64,000 bases of DNA from Globisporangium splendens (taxonomy: Eukaryota > Oomycota > Peronosporomycetes > Pythiales > Pythiaceae): contig VFIW01000010.1 in the NCBI GenBank assembly GCA_006386115.1, forward strand, positions 310,001 through 374,000. Direction: 5' to 3'. The notes beneath the pieces are model-generated. The model saw only the letters and a program-made list of their open reading frames with translations. It searched no databases and had not been told where the DNA came from. Below, one piece after another: positions 53,363 through 63,686 of the stretch. Position 1 is the first letter of the stretch; the number at the start of each line of letters is the position of its first letter. The position numbers were made by a program, and so were the translations under genes.

Positions 53363-56119
53363 TTATGTAGGTGGATCCTGCATTCGCATGTTTATTGCCG
53401 AGTCACCTAGCGCCAGTTCGAAGTGGTTTGCATTCGAAGCCCATCTGGCGACCGTGACGGCACTGAGAGTCAGAAGTTCTGTGAGTATGTTGGGCACGCC
53501 GACTCCACCTTGGGTTGTTGGAAGCTCAGCCTGCACTGCACCCATCCAGGCTTTCTTGGGTTTGCCATCCCGCCGGCCCCAGACAAAAATCTTCACCATC
53601 TGCTGGAGCTCTGCAACTGTGCTCGTAGTCGGCCATGCATATCGCGCGAGGAAGAGAACTTTTGGGACCACGATCGCTCGGGCGATCTCTGCTCGCTGGA
53701 TGGCTGTGTGGGTCTTGGCAGTGGCGAGAAGCAGCCTGGTCCGTAGTGCTGCAAAGCAAAGTTTCCACGCCGTATCTCTTGCTTGCTGTGAGCCTATTTG
53801 GACACCCAAGTAACGGCAGGATTCGCCGCGCGCAAGAACCGGGATCCCCTGTATCTCCGGAGGTACACCGTCGTCGCCTTCATCCAATGCAACTGCGATC
53901 GATTTTGCGAGGTTGACCCTCAGCCCAGACACCTCGCCAAATTCGCGAAGTCGGGCTATTGCCCTGGCTGCTCCATCAGCATCTTGTACGTACAATGCTG
54001 TGTCGTCTGCGTAGCCGCTAATCTTGACCTCGATGTCTTTCCCCCGTGCGTGGAAGGTTTGCCCTCTCAGCATCAGATCGCCGTCGATGTCTCGATAGAG
54101 TTGGTCGATCGCGAGGAGAAAAAGCTGAGGCGCAAGCGGGCATCCCTGCCGGATGCCGCACGTGACGTTCAGCGGTTTGGACAGGTAGCCATTCACTAAG
54201 AACCTGCAGGAGGTGTCTGCATGCAAGCTTGAAACGACGTTAATGAACGCCGTTGGGAAGTGGTACCGGCTGAGGACGCGCTCGAGGAATCGGCGGGACA
54301 CGGAGTCGTACGCTTTCGCAAAGTCCAATAGCAAGGCATACCCCCGCGCTTCTCCGGGTCGAGATGCTGCAGTTCGCTGGAGTGTCAAGAGTGTGTCGAC
54401 TGGGGTGCTGATGGTCCGACCAGGGACGAAACCGCTCTGCATGTCGTGCACCAGACCTGATAGGTAATGTTTGAGCCTCGTCGAGTAGATCCTGGTAAAT
54501 ACTTTGTAGTCGGTATTCAGTAGCGCGATGGGGCGGTGCTCGAGTGGCGTAGCGGCCGTCTTAGACTTCTTGATACAGTGTATGTTGGCTTGGAGAAAGG
54601 AGGCGGGGACGATTGTTGCCGCTGACCACCAATTAAAGAACTGAGTTAGCACTGATACCAGCCGGTCCTGCTGATTCCGGTACCAATCGTTTCCAAGCTC
54701 GTCAGGTCCGCAAGCCTTCCCACGCTTGCATTGCTTGATTGCTTTGGCCACTTCTTCAGGCGTTATGGGATCCGCTAACGCTTGGAAACTCGAGTGTCTT
54801 GGCTGCGTCGGTATCTTGTCCAAATACCTGTCAATGTCGCGCTTGTTGCACGACGGTTGTTGCATGACTCCGGCCCATCCTGCTGCCATCATGTCCGCGA
54901 GTCGCTTCGCCGTGACGTGTCGTCCGTCGACCGACCTTCCCAGAGTATATATAGTATTGTCACCATATTTCGTAGCTATACGCCGATAGAAGTCTTTTGT
55001 CGATTTCTGCGGTCTCTGGGCATGGCTCCGCCTCAGCCTGTCTGCCTTTGCCTCTTGCCAAGCCTTCTTGCACGAGCTGAGCTGGACGCGTAGAGTCTCG
55101 GGGGATGTGGGGCCCTGCTGTTCGACGGCAGCATCGGTTTGAGTCTGTCGAGGTGCACCAGCGACGTAGCGGTCTGCCTCTCTCAGTCGATCATTTAAAC
55201 GACGCACGCGCTGACGATACGAATTGTGCATTTTTGTGCGGCACGTCCGCTGCACCTCCACATAGTCGCGGACAAGTTGTTTCTTGGCGGCGTCCCACCA
55301 TTCGGCTGCTGCTTTCGCCTTCTTCTCTACGCTTTCCTCAGTCCCGGACAAAGCTTTCAGATACTCCTCAACTCGATCCAAGAAACGGTCGGTGCACGTC
55401 GCAGTCTGGTCGCTCGCGTAGTCAGGACTCGGGTAAACTCTCCGCTGGTGCTTCATGTGCGTTGCTTGCACAGGCGAGGCAATCCACAGAGCGACTCCAT
55501 CGTGGTCCGAGGCCGGCCCAGGGGTAGACACCTGAACGAAGCGAACCCAGTCATCATGCGACGCCGTGACGTACCACCTATCCAGTCGGCTCGACGCCAT
55601 AGAGCCATCCGGCATAGTGTATCTGTACGTGTGCTCCTTGGCCCAGAAGAGTTCCGCATCCCGCTGATCCACTGTGTCGTCGATCTCGCGTTGTAGTACA
55701 TCGACCAGGCGACATTCAATCGTGAGCTTCTGCAAGCCTGGCGACCCATGCGCTGCTGCTTGGTGTTGGTTGGACCGATCTACCTTGGGATGAAGTGAGC
55801 AATTGAAGTCACCACCCATCAGAATGGGGCCGTCGTGCTGGGCGAGTACACCAACCAGCTCAGCAAAGAGAGCCTCGCGTTGACTCTTCGCGATTGGAGC
55901 ATAGACATTGACCAGCAGCCACTCTGTCTGTTGATGTATCGTGGTCACGGCCATCCAGTGCTCCGTCCAGCGGTCGCTGAGAAATGGCTTGAGCGGAGAC
56001 ATTGCTGCGTATGGGTTCCGCAGGATCGCGACGCCACCTTTCCGATCGACGCTTGGGCTCCAGAGCGAAAGTGGACTTTCCGTGTTATCTGGCGTGAACC
56101 CCCAATGCAGACTGTGCAT
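53363..56119 (-). CDS. LINE ORF2 5' part: endonuclease and reverse transcriptase
   Basis: 918 codons open from a chance ATG just inside the insertion. The endonuclease domain keeps LVNVYAP, MGGDFNC (about 95-103) and PASDHDG (SDH motif) but lacks its N-terminal strand and the first catalytic Asn/Glu motifs. The RT domain runs from about 440 to 760, with LLLDFAKAYDSV, IRQGCPLAPQLF and SGYADDTALYV (near 702). It ends at TAA 53363-53365 where the frame shifts. The RT core itself shows no lesion. Confidence 0.85.
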   Translation of the reverse strand: MHSLHWGFTPDNTESPLSLWSPSVDRKGGVAILRNPYAAMSPLKPFLSDRWTEHWMAVTTIHQQTEWLLVNVYAPIAKSQREALFAELVGVLAQHDGPILMGGDFNCSLHPKVDRSNQHQAAAHGSPGLQKLTIECRLVDVLQREIDDTVDQRDAELFWAKEHTYRYTMPDGSMASSRLDRWYVTASHDDWVRFVQVSTPGPASDHDGVALWIASPVQATHMKHQRRVYPSPDYASDQTATCTDRFLDRVEEYLKALSGTEESVEKKAKAAAEWWDAAKKQLVRDYVEVQRTCRTKMHNSYRQRVRRLNDRLREADRYVAGAPRQTQTDAAVEQQGPTSPETLRVQLSSCKKAWQEAKADRLRRSHAQRPQKSTKDFYRRIATKYGDNTIYTLGRSVDGRHVTAKRLADMMAAGWAGVMQQPSCNKRDIDRYLDKIPTQPRHSSFQALADPITPEEVAKAIKQCKRGKACGPDELGNDWYRNQQDRLVSVLTQFFNWWSAATIVPASFLQANIHCIKKSKTAATPLEHRPIALLNTDYKVFTRIYSTRLKHYLSGLVHDMQSGFVPGRTISTPVDTLLTLQRTAASRPGEARGYALLLDFAKAYDSVSRRFLERVLSRYHFPTAFINVVSSLHADTSCRFLVNGYLSKPLNVTCGIRQGCPLAPQLFLLAIDQLYRDIDGDLMLRGQTFHARGKDIEVKISGYADDTALYVQDADGAARAIARLREFGEVSGLRVNLAKSIAVALDEGDDGVPPEIQGIPVLARGESCRYLGVQIGSQQARDTAWKLCFAALRTRLLLATAKTHTAIQRAEIARAIVVPKVLFLARYAWPTTSTVAELQQMVKIFVWGRRDGKPKKAWMGAVQAELPTTQGGVGVPNILTELLTLSAVTVARWASNANHFELALGDSAINMRMQDPPT

Positions 56120-56135
56120 TGCTGTTAGCTTGTGT

Positions 56136-56148
56136 TGTTCCTGAGATT
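56136..56148. repeat. Target-site duplication, right copy
   Basis: TGTTCCTGAGATT, the partner of 51061-51073; marks the truncated 5' end of the LINE. Confidence 0.85.
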
Positions 56149-56856
56149 AACAAACATAGACTTGATTACCACCACACTCATTTAATCACCACGTTGCCAG
56201 GTGGCTTACTTTTCTCATCAAAGCTCAAGGGCTCTGCTTTGGTAGCCATCTGGGGCGAGCAATGTGCATTTAAAGCGATAGAAGATTCAAAACGCATGCA
56301 CTTTCGCATCTGCAAAATGACATTACATGCCACCAGCATCTGATTCCATCAGCGGGTAGCTATGCTCCAAGTCTGTGGTTCCTCGGCATGCTCTTCGCGG
56401 AGTGATGCATGCATGGCACGTGAGCTTGAAGCCAGTACTCCTTCCAGACGTGGGTCCATTGCTGAAAGATACTGCTGACCTGAATTGAATCAAAAGAACA
56501 GGATGCAGTCAACCGAAGCAACAAAGGACTCAAACACCATGAGAATGGTCGTGATTTGGTTTGGAGTTGGTGTTGATTTACTAGAAGTTATCCTTATTTA
56601 CATATTGGCGTAATAACAACTAAATAATAGTAGTTCTTGTGGAGCTGTGGTTGCTTGTGTCTGTTTTTGCTGTGTTTTCTCTTGTTGGGGGTTGGTATCA
56701 AATCGAGAAAACCTTCCTCGGGGGAGCAAAAGTGATAAATATATACACGTTTGTGCTCTTTTGCCCTCCCCCAATTGGTTTTCTCGACTCCATTGCCACT
56801 TGAAGAAGAAGCTTGGGCTGCTTCGCTTCGGTGGTGTTGTGTTGTGGTTTTGACAT
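56149..56856. other. Intergenic right of the LINE
   Basis: AT-rich; nothing recognised. Confidence 0.5.
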
Positions 56857-57471
56857 TTATTCTTGGTCGTCCTGGAAGAAGTTCTCGACGACCGACGGGA
56901 TCATCTGGAACCCTGCGCACTGAAAGTCACGCGGTCGCAGCGGCTGATCCCCATTTCCGCCTCGTGCCAACCGCACAAACTCGTTGCAGAATGTCGTGAA
57001 GAGCTTCTTGCGCATCTTCGTGCTCGTCGCGAGCTTCACGAGCAACCGCGGCTGCGCGAGGCTGTACACAATGAAGTCCATGAACGCATCGCAGTACGCG
57101 CACTTGCACCCGTGGTTCCGTTGCGCATGCACCCACACGCGGTAGCGAAAGTCGGCAAAGTCGGTGAAGCGCTTCTCGATCTGGTAGTCTGGCTTGGATC
57201 GACGCTCGTGCACCTTGTTGCTGGTTTGCTGTCGCTGTGTTGGCGTCGTTGGCTTCTGGTTTGTCGGGATTCGGCTCGTGTAGTGCTTGAGGTACACATC
57301 CAGGACGTAGTACACGACCCCATTGCGCACATATGTGTGGTTGATCTCAATGGCGTCGATCTTTTGCAGGAACGCCAATGGCGCCGAGGCACGCGATGCG
57401 CGGCGCGGGATGATGCACACGGGCATCAAAGCCGGCATGACCGGGAGGCTCGTCGTGGCAACGGTGGCCAT
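56857..57471 (-). CDS. PX-like small protein, type U
   Basis: 204 aa from ATG 57471; the frame is open to 57774, but relatives start near here. PLAFLQKIDAIEINHTYVRNG, YYVLDVYLKHYTSRIPTN, PDYQIEKRFTDFADFR (about 94-109, Lys-Arg pair kept), CKCAYC (Cys122, 124 and 127), FMDFIVYSLAQPRLLVKLAT, a helix with RKKLFTTFCNEFVRLA, a Cys in QCAG and VVENFFQD. It forms a subtype with the gene at 60194. Confidence 0.83.
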   Translation of the reverse strand: MATVATTSLPVMPALMPVCIIPRRASRASAPLAFLQKIDAIEINHTYVRNGVVYYVLDVYLKHYTSRIPTNQKPTTPTQRQQTSNKVHERRSKPDYQIEKRFTDFADFRYRVWVHAQRNHGCKCAYCDAFMDFIVYSLAQPRLLVKLATSTKMRKKLFTTFCNEFVRLARGGNGDQPLRPRDFQCAGFQMIPSVVENFFQDDQE

Positions 57472-59243
57472 GGTGGAGGACGATGTGCGTGGACAGCCTG
57501 AGAGGCACGAGGCAAATGGGATAATGAGGCTCCACTCTTGGGTCGCATCGTTTCGACGCGCTCGCCGCAAAAATAGAGAGCAAATGGCACTGGTAAATGG
57601 TTTCAGGGGAAACCAGGTCACCTGCACAGTGAGCGACTGTGCCCATCCGCTCCTCGTCGCGTCGAAAGCCTCACATGACGAGTATTTCAGCCAACCAGAG
57701 AGCTCATATTTTCTGACACATGGTTCTGATTGGCGGATACTGCACACACCCTTTGGTAAAAGACTGGGCAGCACGGGGATGAGACCGTCTCCTTTATCGG
57801 ATGGTGTTCGCAGAGGAATTTTTGCGAGAAGCTACTAAAGCGCGCGCTGATTGGCTCTCGGGCACGAATTGACTCGCTGAGTCAAGAGCGCAGCGCTGAC
57901 CAGAGCGCCGCGAATCACAGCATTCGCTTTCGCGCAATTTGCACCAGCAGCGCAATATTCTCTCGAGCCCAAATGCCATCTGCTCCAGAGATTGGAAAAG
58001 CCGAACATGTCCCAATGTTGCAATCCGAAGCAGACACACTCGCATCTCGCGGCTCTGCTTTATGTAGCATACAGTGCTCTTTGTAGAATCCGTGGTCATC
58101 ATTGCACTGCCACGTGCACTATACTTTTGATAGATATGTCAGACATTTCCACGCGTCTCGTCTCGTCTCGTCTCGGGAGCGGTATGATCCGGACTAAAGC
58201 TGCGGTTTCCTCAAATGTGACAGCCATACCCACCACTTTTGTTGGTCTCTGTCTCACAACCAAGGGCGGAAGACACATTAGACGCCACAAGAAACTTGAT
58301 CTGCGAAGTAACGACATGTACACTTTTCCTGAAATCAGTGAACGTTGTGGCAAAGCGGAGCCAGTCAACAAAAATTGTTTTCGCCGCAGAATGCACCAAA
58401 AGAGCCGATAGCTCAGCGGATCTACATGTACAGACATTGGACCCCAACTCACACAGGCTCCTTTTGTTCTAGAATCGCATAGAAATGGAAATGGCGTTGA
58501 ACCAATGGCAGGTGCCCACGTCGAGCCGTTAGTGGTGGGCATTGCTGCTTGGGTTTCGACGGTGCTGCTCGAAGGCGGAATCAGCTCAAGTCGTCGCGTT
58601 GAAGGAGGACAAAAATTCGCGCTGTTCCATCTGGCTGGCGGTCCTTTCTGACGCATCACCAATTGAAAAGAAGAGTGACAGCACTGCTTCAGCAGTTTGT
58701 CTGCATGATGACAGGTACAGTTCATGCTCCTTAAAAGAGCGCCATCAAACTGGGCTGCTCGCTTGCTGAATCAGGGTCACGCTTTTCGAAGTGCGCATGC
58801 GGACTGGCGTCAGCCGAACTACCGAGTCCGCAACTTTAGTTGCGCGACTGCATGTGATCCACTCGCGTTTGCGTGCGGAAGTATCGTGCTCAGCGGGAAG
58901 TAGTCGTCGCTGTGCGGTGAGTGATACGTCCGACATACCACCTGAAGAAAGTGCCAACTTTCGCACCACAATGTGCGCGGAGGCTCTCAGCCGGCATGCG
59001 CGAAATTTCTGCGTCCAAAAGAAGCAGAGTTGCTGAAACGTGCTGCAAATAGACAGCCCTAATTTCTCCAAAAATTTCGTCATCGCTGCATATGTGTTTT
59101 TCTTTGTACTACTTGTGCGAAACAAAGACGATAGAACTCGGAGAATGAGCTGCGGCAGGGGCGATTGCATAGCAGCCGAATGCTTTGTTAAACGATTTGA
59201 TGGTATAAATTGCGTCTATAGCAGTTATTTGCAGTATTCTAAG
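57472..59243. other. Gene-free stretch
   Basis: About 1.8 kb. It contains a TCTCG pentanucleotide repeat (58156-58177) and CCAAT-like sites at 57723 and 57849. The longest frame (58099-58725 minus) has no motif and is not called. Confidence 0.45.
58156..58177 (+). repeat. CTCGT pentanucleotide repeat
   Basis: Four tandem CTCGT-type units; non-coding. Confidence 0.85.
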
Positions 59244-59717
59244 TCAGTGGCTGCAATAGGACACACCGCCTACGGTCAGCGCTGAGGGAACCGGGAACAT
59301 CCAGCAGTTGGCTACAAGCATCTGGGACCCCGTGTGACCGATAATGGTCCCGAGTACGATGAAAACGATCTTCCTGGGCGTGAGTGCGAGTCCGACGTCG
59401 GGGATCACGAGCTGGCTTTGGAGCAACACAATCGTCGAGGTCACGGCGTCCATCGCAGCAAAGCGCACCCAGTAGATCGTGCTCTTCCTCCATCACTCAC
59501 TGGGATCTTGCAGCGGGATCGCATCGAGCGTTGCAAGGATAGCCGTCGCCGGCACATAGTAGAAGGTCAGGACTGAGGCGACGCGCCAGAGGGATACCGT
59601 CGTGCAGTACTCGTGGAGCGCAAAGACGCGATCGGCGGAATACTCGTCCCGGCGGCCATGGAAAGTTGTTGTGGACTTGGAGACGGCGAGACGCAGGAGG
59701 CGAGCCGCTCGACGCAT
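59244..59717 (-). pseudogene. Fragment of an oomycete multi-pass membrane protein family
   Basis: From ATG 59717 one frame reads RRDEYSADRVFALHEYC, then SLWRVASVLTFYYVPATAILATL and AIPLQDPSE, then TGA. The same frame continues with WRKSTIYWVRFAAMDAVTS and two hydrophobic segments (IVFIVLGTIIGH and a following one) before a stop at 59244. The pattern of a soluble YSxxRxxALxEYC start, a first span and then a PLxDPSEGW turn recalls a large transmembrane family in Phytophthora genomes, recognised from memory. In that family the residue at the TGA is Gly, so GGA to TGA is likely. It is also truncated at the C-terminus. Confidence 0.55.
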
Positions 59718-60193
59718 TTACGCAGCAGCGCCATGATCTTGCCAAGAGTCAAGCGTGAGAGGTGCAAAGTGTGAACGCAACGGCATCTATCTATCTGCTC
59801 GCATGTGCTATGACAAGACTGAGTGCATACACCTCTCCCTCGCTCAGCATGGCAGAGAGAATGTCACATTTGTTGTGGCTAAAATGAGCCAAAGTAAGAC
59901 TGTAGTTTATTGCGCTGAAGCACTGTGCGAATGAATATCAGTGCTCCTTCCGCTCGACGAGACCGAGATGGCAAGATAAGTATGAAGCGATCTGACAGAA
60001 AAGCATGTGTGTGTTTTCATTCACAGTTCATAAATTGTTGTTGTAGTAGGGGGTTCTAACCTAATAAGTCCATGCGCGCTGCACTGATAAATAGTCATCT
60101 AATAGCTACGGTCCTAATGTTTTGCTTTGACGAATTGCCTTCACTTCCACCTGATGAAGGGTGTAAGCGCTTCGCTCGATACATACTTGATAC
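59718..60193. other. Intergenic
   Basis: Nothing recognised. Confidence 0.5.
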
Positions 60194-60793
60194 TTATCCT
60201 TGCTTGCGGAAGAAGCGCTCGACGTAGACTGGGATCACTTGCGAGGCTTCACACCGCGGCTCTCGAGAAGCGCCACTCTGTGGCTCGCTGGTATTTGCCA
60301 CCGCGAGACGCACGAACTGGTTGCAGAACGTCGTGAAGAGCTTCTTGCGCGTGTTGGTGCCCGTCGCGAGCTTGACGAACAAGCGCGGCTGCGCCAGACT
60401 GTGCACGATGAAGTCCATGAACGCGTCGCAGTACGCGCATCTGCAGCCGTGAGTCTTCTGCGCGTGCACCCAGACCTGGTATCGGAGGTCGGCAAAGTCT
60501 GTGAACCGCTTCTCGATCTGGTAGTCCGGCTGCTGACCGCGACGGCACTGGACGCCCTTGCTGCCTTGCTGCTTCTGCTCCGCGAGCGCCTTCTGGAGCG
60601 TCGGGATGCGGCTCTGCGTGTAGCGCTTGAGGTACACGTCGAGCACAAAGTACACGACACCGTCGCGCTCGATGGTGCCGCTGATTTCGATCGCGTCGAT
60701 CTTCTCGAGCGCCGCGAGCGGCTCGTGGGCCACCGACGGGCGGCGCGGCACGACGGTCACGGGTGTGAGCGAGAGGAGTGGAGCACTCGCCAT
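60194..60793 (-). CDS. PX-like small protein, type V
   Basis: 199 aa from ATG 60793. PLAALEKIDAIEISGTIERDG, YFVLDVYLKRYTQSRIPT, PDYQIEKRFTDFADLR (about 89-104), CRCAYC (Cys117, 119 and 122), FMDFIVHSLAQPRLFVKLAT, a helix with RKKLFTTFCNQFVRLA, a Cys in RCEASQ and VYVERFFRKQG. It is the closest relative of type U in both sequence and length; the pair probably arose by one duplication. It is the last family member in the window. Confidence 0.83.
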   Translation of the reverse strand: MASAPLLSLTPVTVVPRRPSVAHEPLAALEKIDAIEISGTIERDGVVYFVLDVYLKRYTQSRIPTLQKALAEQKQQGSKGVQCRRGQQPDYQIEKRFTDFADLRYQVWVHAQKTHGCRCAYCDAFMDFIVHSLAQPRLFVKLATGTNTRKKLFTTFCNQFVRLAVANTSEPQSGASREPRCEASQVIPVYVERFFRKQG

Positions 60794-62776
60794 TCTTGTT
60801 TGCTGGTTGTCGGGTGAGAGGAAGCAGGCAAATTGGACAATGAGCATGATGCGGGTGGATGGCTTGCAAGTGCAATCTTGCAACACACCATTGTCGTACG
60901 CATCTTGCCTGCGTCGCGCGAGACGTGCTGCCATGTCTGCTGTGTGCCGCATGTCGGCACAGTATCCTTGTGTAACCTTGAGCAACCTGGCACAGAAAAA
61001 GGGCGTCCCATCCTGCTCAGTTGTCCCACTCTGACCCTACTCTTTCGTTGTTTACAGCCAATGAGGGGGAGCGAAGGCGGCTTTGCTTGCTTTGATTGGT
61101 CGATTGATGGTATGGCGCACGACTGGCGGGTGTCGGTACCATATATGTACCGAAAGGGCGGACACAACCTGAATTTCGGCGAGGTCGGAAAGGCTCTTGA
61201 GCATTTCAGTTGTTGAGCTCTTCACGCTCGAGAACAAGAACGTAATCGAAGACGTATGATGCCACTTTTTGGTCTTGCGTTAGTGGGGCTTGCGTTAGAG
61301 GCGGAAAGTGAACGGAGATAAATGAACGGTATTGGTGAAATATGTCGCAATGATGCAACGCACAGATGTCAGCGGAAAAAAATGCTGTGGATCCTAGTTG
61401 GGACTTGCTTTTCTGGTTTTGTTCCCTCACCCGCGCTCGATGCATTTGCGATACATCACAGCAGGAATAGTTGTGTCAGAGAGACACTTTTTTTCGGCGC
61501 AAACCAGGTGCAGGCGATGAAAACGACAGTAATGAGGGGTAACGCCTGGTGCTCTCGCCATTTAATACTGCGCAGGCATTCGTCTGTTGCAGGTTTGACT
61601 GTAAAGCAAAAGACTCGTTGCTTGCACAGAACAAGTGCAATCGTATCCCTGTCGTGCGGATTTATGAGGGAGGCACGACAGCAGCGTAACCCTCCACAAC
61701 TGCAGCGATTTGGGGAGAGATCAGCAGCAAAACAGGGTCTTTCACCGCCAAGTGTCGCTTAAGAAATAGTGGCTGCAGAGAAGCGTAACCTTTCTAACGC
61801 CAGTGTAACCCTATAGAAAGGACAAATGTCCAGACAACGGAATGGTGCAGTGCGTGCATGTTGTGTGGGACTTTTTGTTTGCGGCACTTGATCGAATGCG
61901 CCACACCTGACGACCAAAGAGGCAGCACACGATGGGTACGCCGCCCACTTCAACATTCGCCATTGTCGGTAAAGATGGATTCACCGAGAAGGTCTACAGC
62001 GAGCCAGTGCAGGTGGGATGATCGAGGTTCTGGTGGCGTCCAACAAGTGGGTACAGCGCATATAACCAGTTGTGCCTGTTGCGCATGCACGCGAGATGTG
62101 ACACTGTGTGCTGCAGCATGTGAGTTTCATTGAAGAACTGATGAATCTCGTGTGCGTCTGCATGTGGTTCTTCAAGTGCGTACGAACAGAGAGAGTTGAG
62201 GTGCATAAGATTTTCGTTTGCGTCAAAGAGTGCGTGCGGCACACGAACACTGAACGACTAAAATGACGCCGAGGAAGCAACTGGCAAGACTGCAAAAGTG
62301 GAGGCATGTGCAACTTGAACCACACTGTGTGGCAAGAGCACAGTACCGTGCTTTGATAGACAGTATGCTTGGTAAACAATAGTTCATGAAGCAAACGGTA
62401 TCGATAGTGCCTATCCTTTGTTGCCAGAAACGTTCAAGCTCGTAGCCCTTATGATAACTCTGAGAGACACTTCCAGGCAAGCCAAGCCATTCAATGCAAA
62501 GGGAAAAAGAACTCACGCAAGCATTGGTTTCGATCTGTGGTTAGCCAAAATGCTTTTTATAATGTAAGTGGGTTCGTCACATGTGAACCGCATAGCCAGA
62601 TGAACTCTAGGATATAAGCTTGTGCCTTGGTGCATGCAGCGGTAATGCCCTACTGTCTTCGCGCGAGTTTTTTGTTTTGTTTTCGTACACATCGCAGTGC
62701 TCCGAAGATGTTCAACCGCAAAATTTGCGATGGTTACCACAAAAGTGGTGATAAATGTCCATTTGTTGGAGTTAGC
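60794..62776. other. Gene-free stretch of about 2 kb
   Basis: Only short frames without motifs. The boundary with the Ty3/gypsy remnant is not sharply defined. Confidence 0.45.
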
Positions 62777-63330
62777 TGCTCAGCCATACCATAATATCTC
62801 CGACCATCCGAGAGATCCGACGCCCCTTCTCCGACTCAAATAGTCAGCAGGGGCCTTTATTAAGTGCAATAATGTAGGTTATGATAGCCAGCACTGAGTT
62901 AGGGTAGGGTAAGGGGTTATTAATGGGTGCATGAAAATAAAACGAGTGAGAGGACCATTTGACCCATGTTTGATAGGCACTCTTAGAAGGATCAAAACGG
63001 CCTGTAGGCTGAGAAAAACGAGAAAAACGTTTTCCACACAAAAGAAGACAAAAATATGCAGGAGAGATGTGCTCTCTACAGAGGAAATTGGCAAATGAGG
63101 CCAACAAACGGTGTGAAGAGGCCACTAATAGAGTTAGATTTTGTGGTTTCCATTTCCACTCGTTAACAAGCGCGCTTCTATGTGTTTAAGCCAGCTTAAG
63201 ATAAATATAGCGCGCTTCAAAGGGATAAGCCCGCTTTATTTTAAGACGTGGACAAGAAGCGTTTGTGTATTGCGCCAGTTCCACTTAGCTCGACATTCGC
63301 GATTTATTTCTTCTACCACGCAGGTCGACA
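62777..63330 (-). mobile_element. Probable 3' LTR of a Ty3/gypsy element
   Basis: Read on the minus strand it begins TGTCGACC directly after a purine tract, contains a TATATTTA box and a late AATAAA, and could end at GAGCA near 62777. The left boundary is a guess: no second LTR is in the window for comparison and no target-site duplication could be tested. Confidence 0.35.
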
Positions 63331-63350
63331 CCGCCCCTCCCCCCTCCGAG
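63331..63350 (-). other. Probable polypurine tract
   Basis: On the minus strand GGAGGGGGGAGGGGCGG runs straight into TGTCGACC, the arrangement expected for plus-strand priming at the edge of a 3' LTR. Confidence 0.5.
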
Positions 63351-63445
63351 CCGGTACCTGGAGGTTCAGGACACGGGTTATCCTGTGTTGAGGGGTCGAT
63401 ACCCTCTGCCGGCATAGTGTGCATGCATGTGATTGTGTGTGCATT

Positions 63446-63625
63446 TGATTGCTTATGAATGTGTGTGCTCATGAATGTGTGTGCTTATGGAATGTATTTT
63501 GGCGCATTTTGTCTCGAGTTTACGTTAAACTTTGTGTGCATGTTGTCGCGTTAACATTGTTGTACCTTCGGGCGTTAAACTTTGTGTACGACATATTGCT
63601 GTTAACATTGTTGTATAAACTTGTG
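63446..63625 (+). repeat. Short tandem repeats in the element's 3' untranslated part
   Basis: AATGTGTGTGCTYATG repeats at about 63458-63495, then two copies of a unit of about 53 bp at about 63522 and 63575, each with CGTTAAACTTTGTGT and GTTAACATTGTTGTA. Confidence 0.75.
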
Positions 63626-63686
63626 CTTATATAAACCTCAATCAATCCAACGAAGTGTGTGAGCAAATCAAATCGTGTTATTTGAG

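Larger units (their letters stand above)
51074..56135 (-). mobile_element. 5'-truncated LINE (non-LTR retrotransposon), EN-RT-RNase H
   Basis: About 5.06 kb, minus strand, between 13-bp direct repeats. The 3' end is a short CAA/TTG simple repeat (51074-51092), as is common for LINE tails. The coding part starts inside the apurinic-type endonuclease domain, so the promoter, any first ORF and the first 40 or so endonuclease residues are missing. The reverse transcriptase resembles the L1/Tx1 superfamily (RPIALLNTDYKVFTRI, YADD box). The long ORF is broken by one frameshift near 53363 and one in-frame TAA at 53178-53180, so the copy is non-autonomous. Confidence 0.88.

Noticed and set aside
56120..56148. 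In-frame SQEQHKL upstream of the LINE ATG, resembling the QETH motif of endonucleases
   Set aside because: Most of it is encoded by the target-site duplication, so the resemblance is by chance; the element begins at 56135.
58099..58725. 208-aa minus-strand frame
   Set aside because: Composition and lack of motifs look random; it crosses the CTCGT repeat.
61322..61762. 146-aa plus-strand frame
   Set aside because: No domain, no initiator and unremarkable Cys/Arg-rich composition typical of chance frames here.
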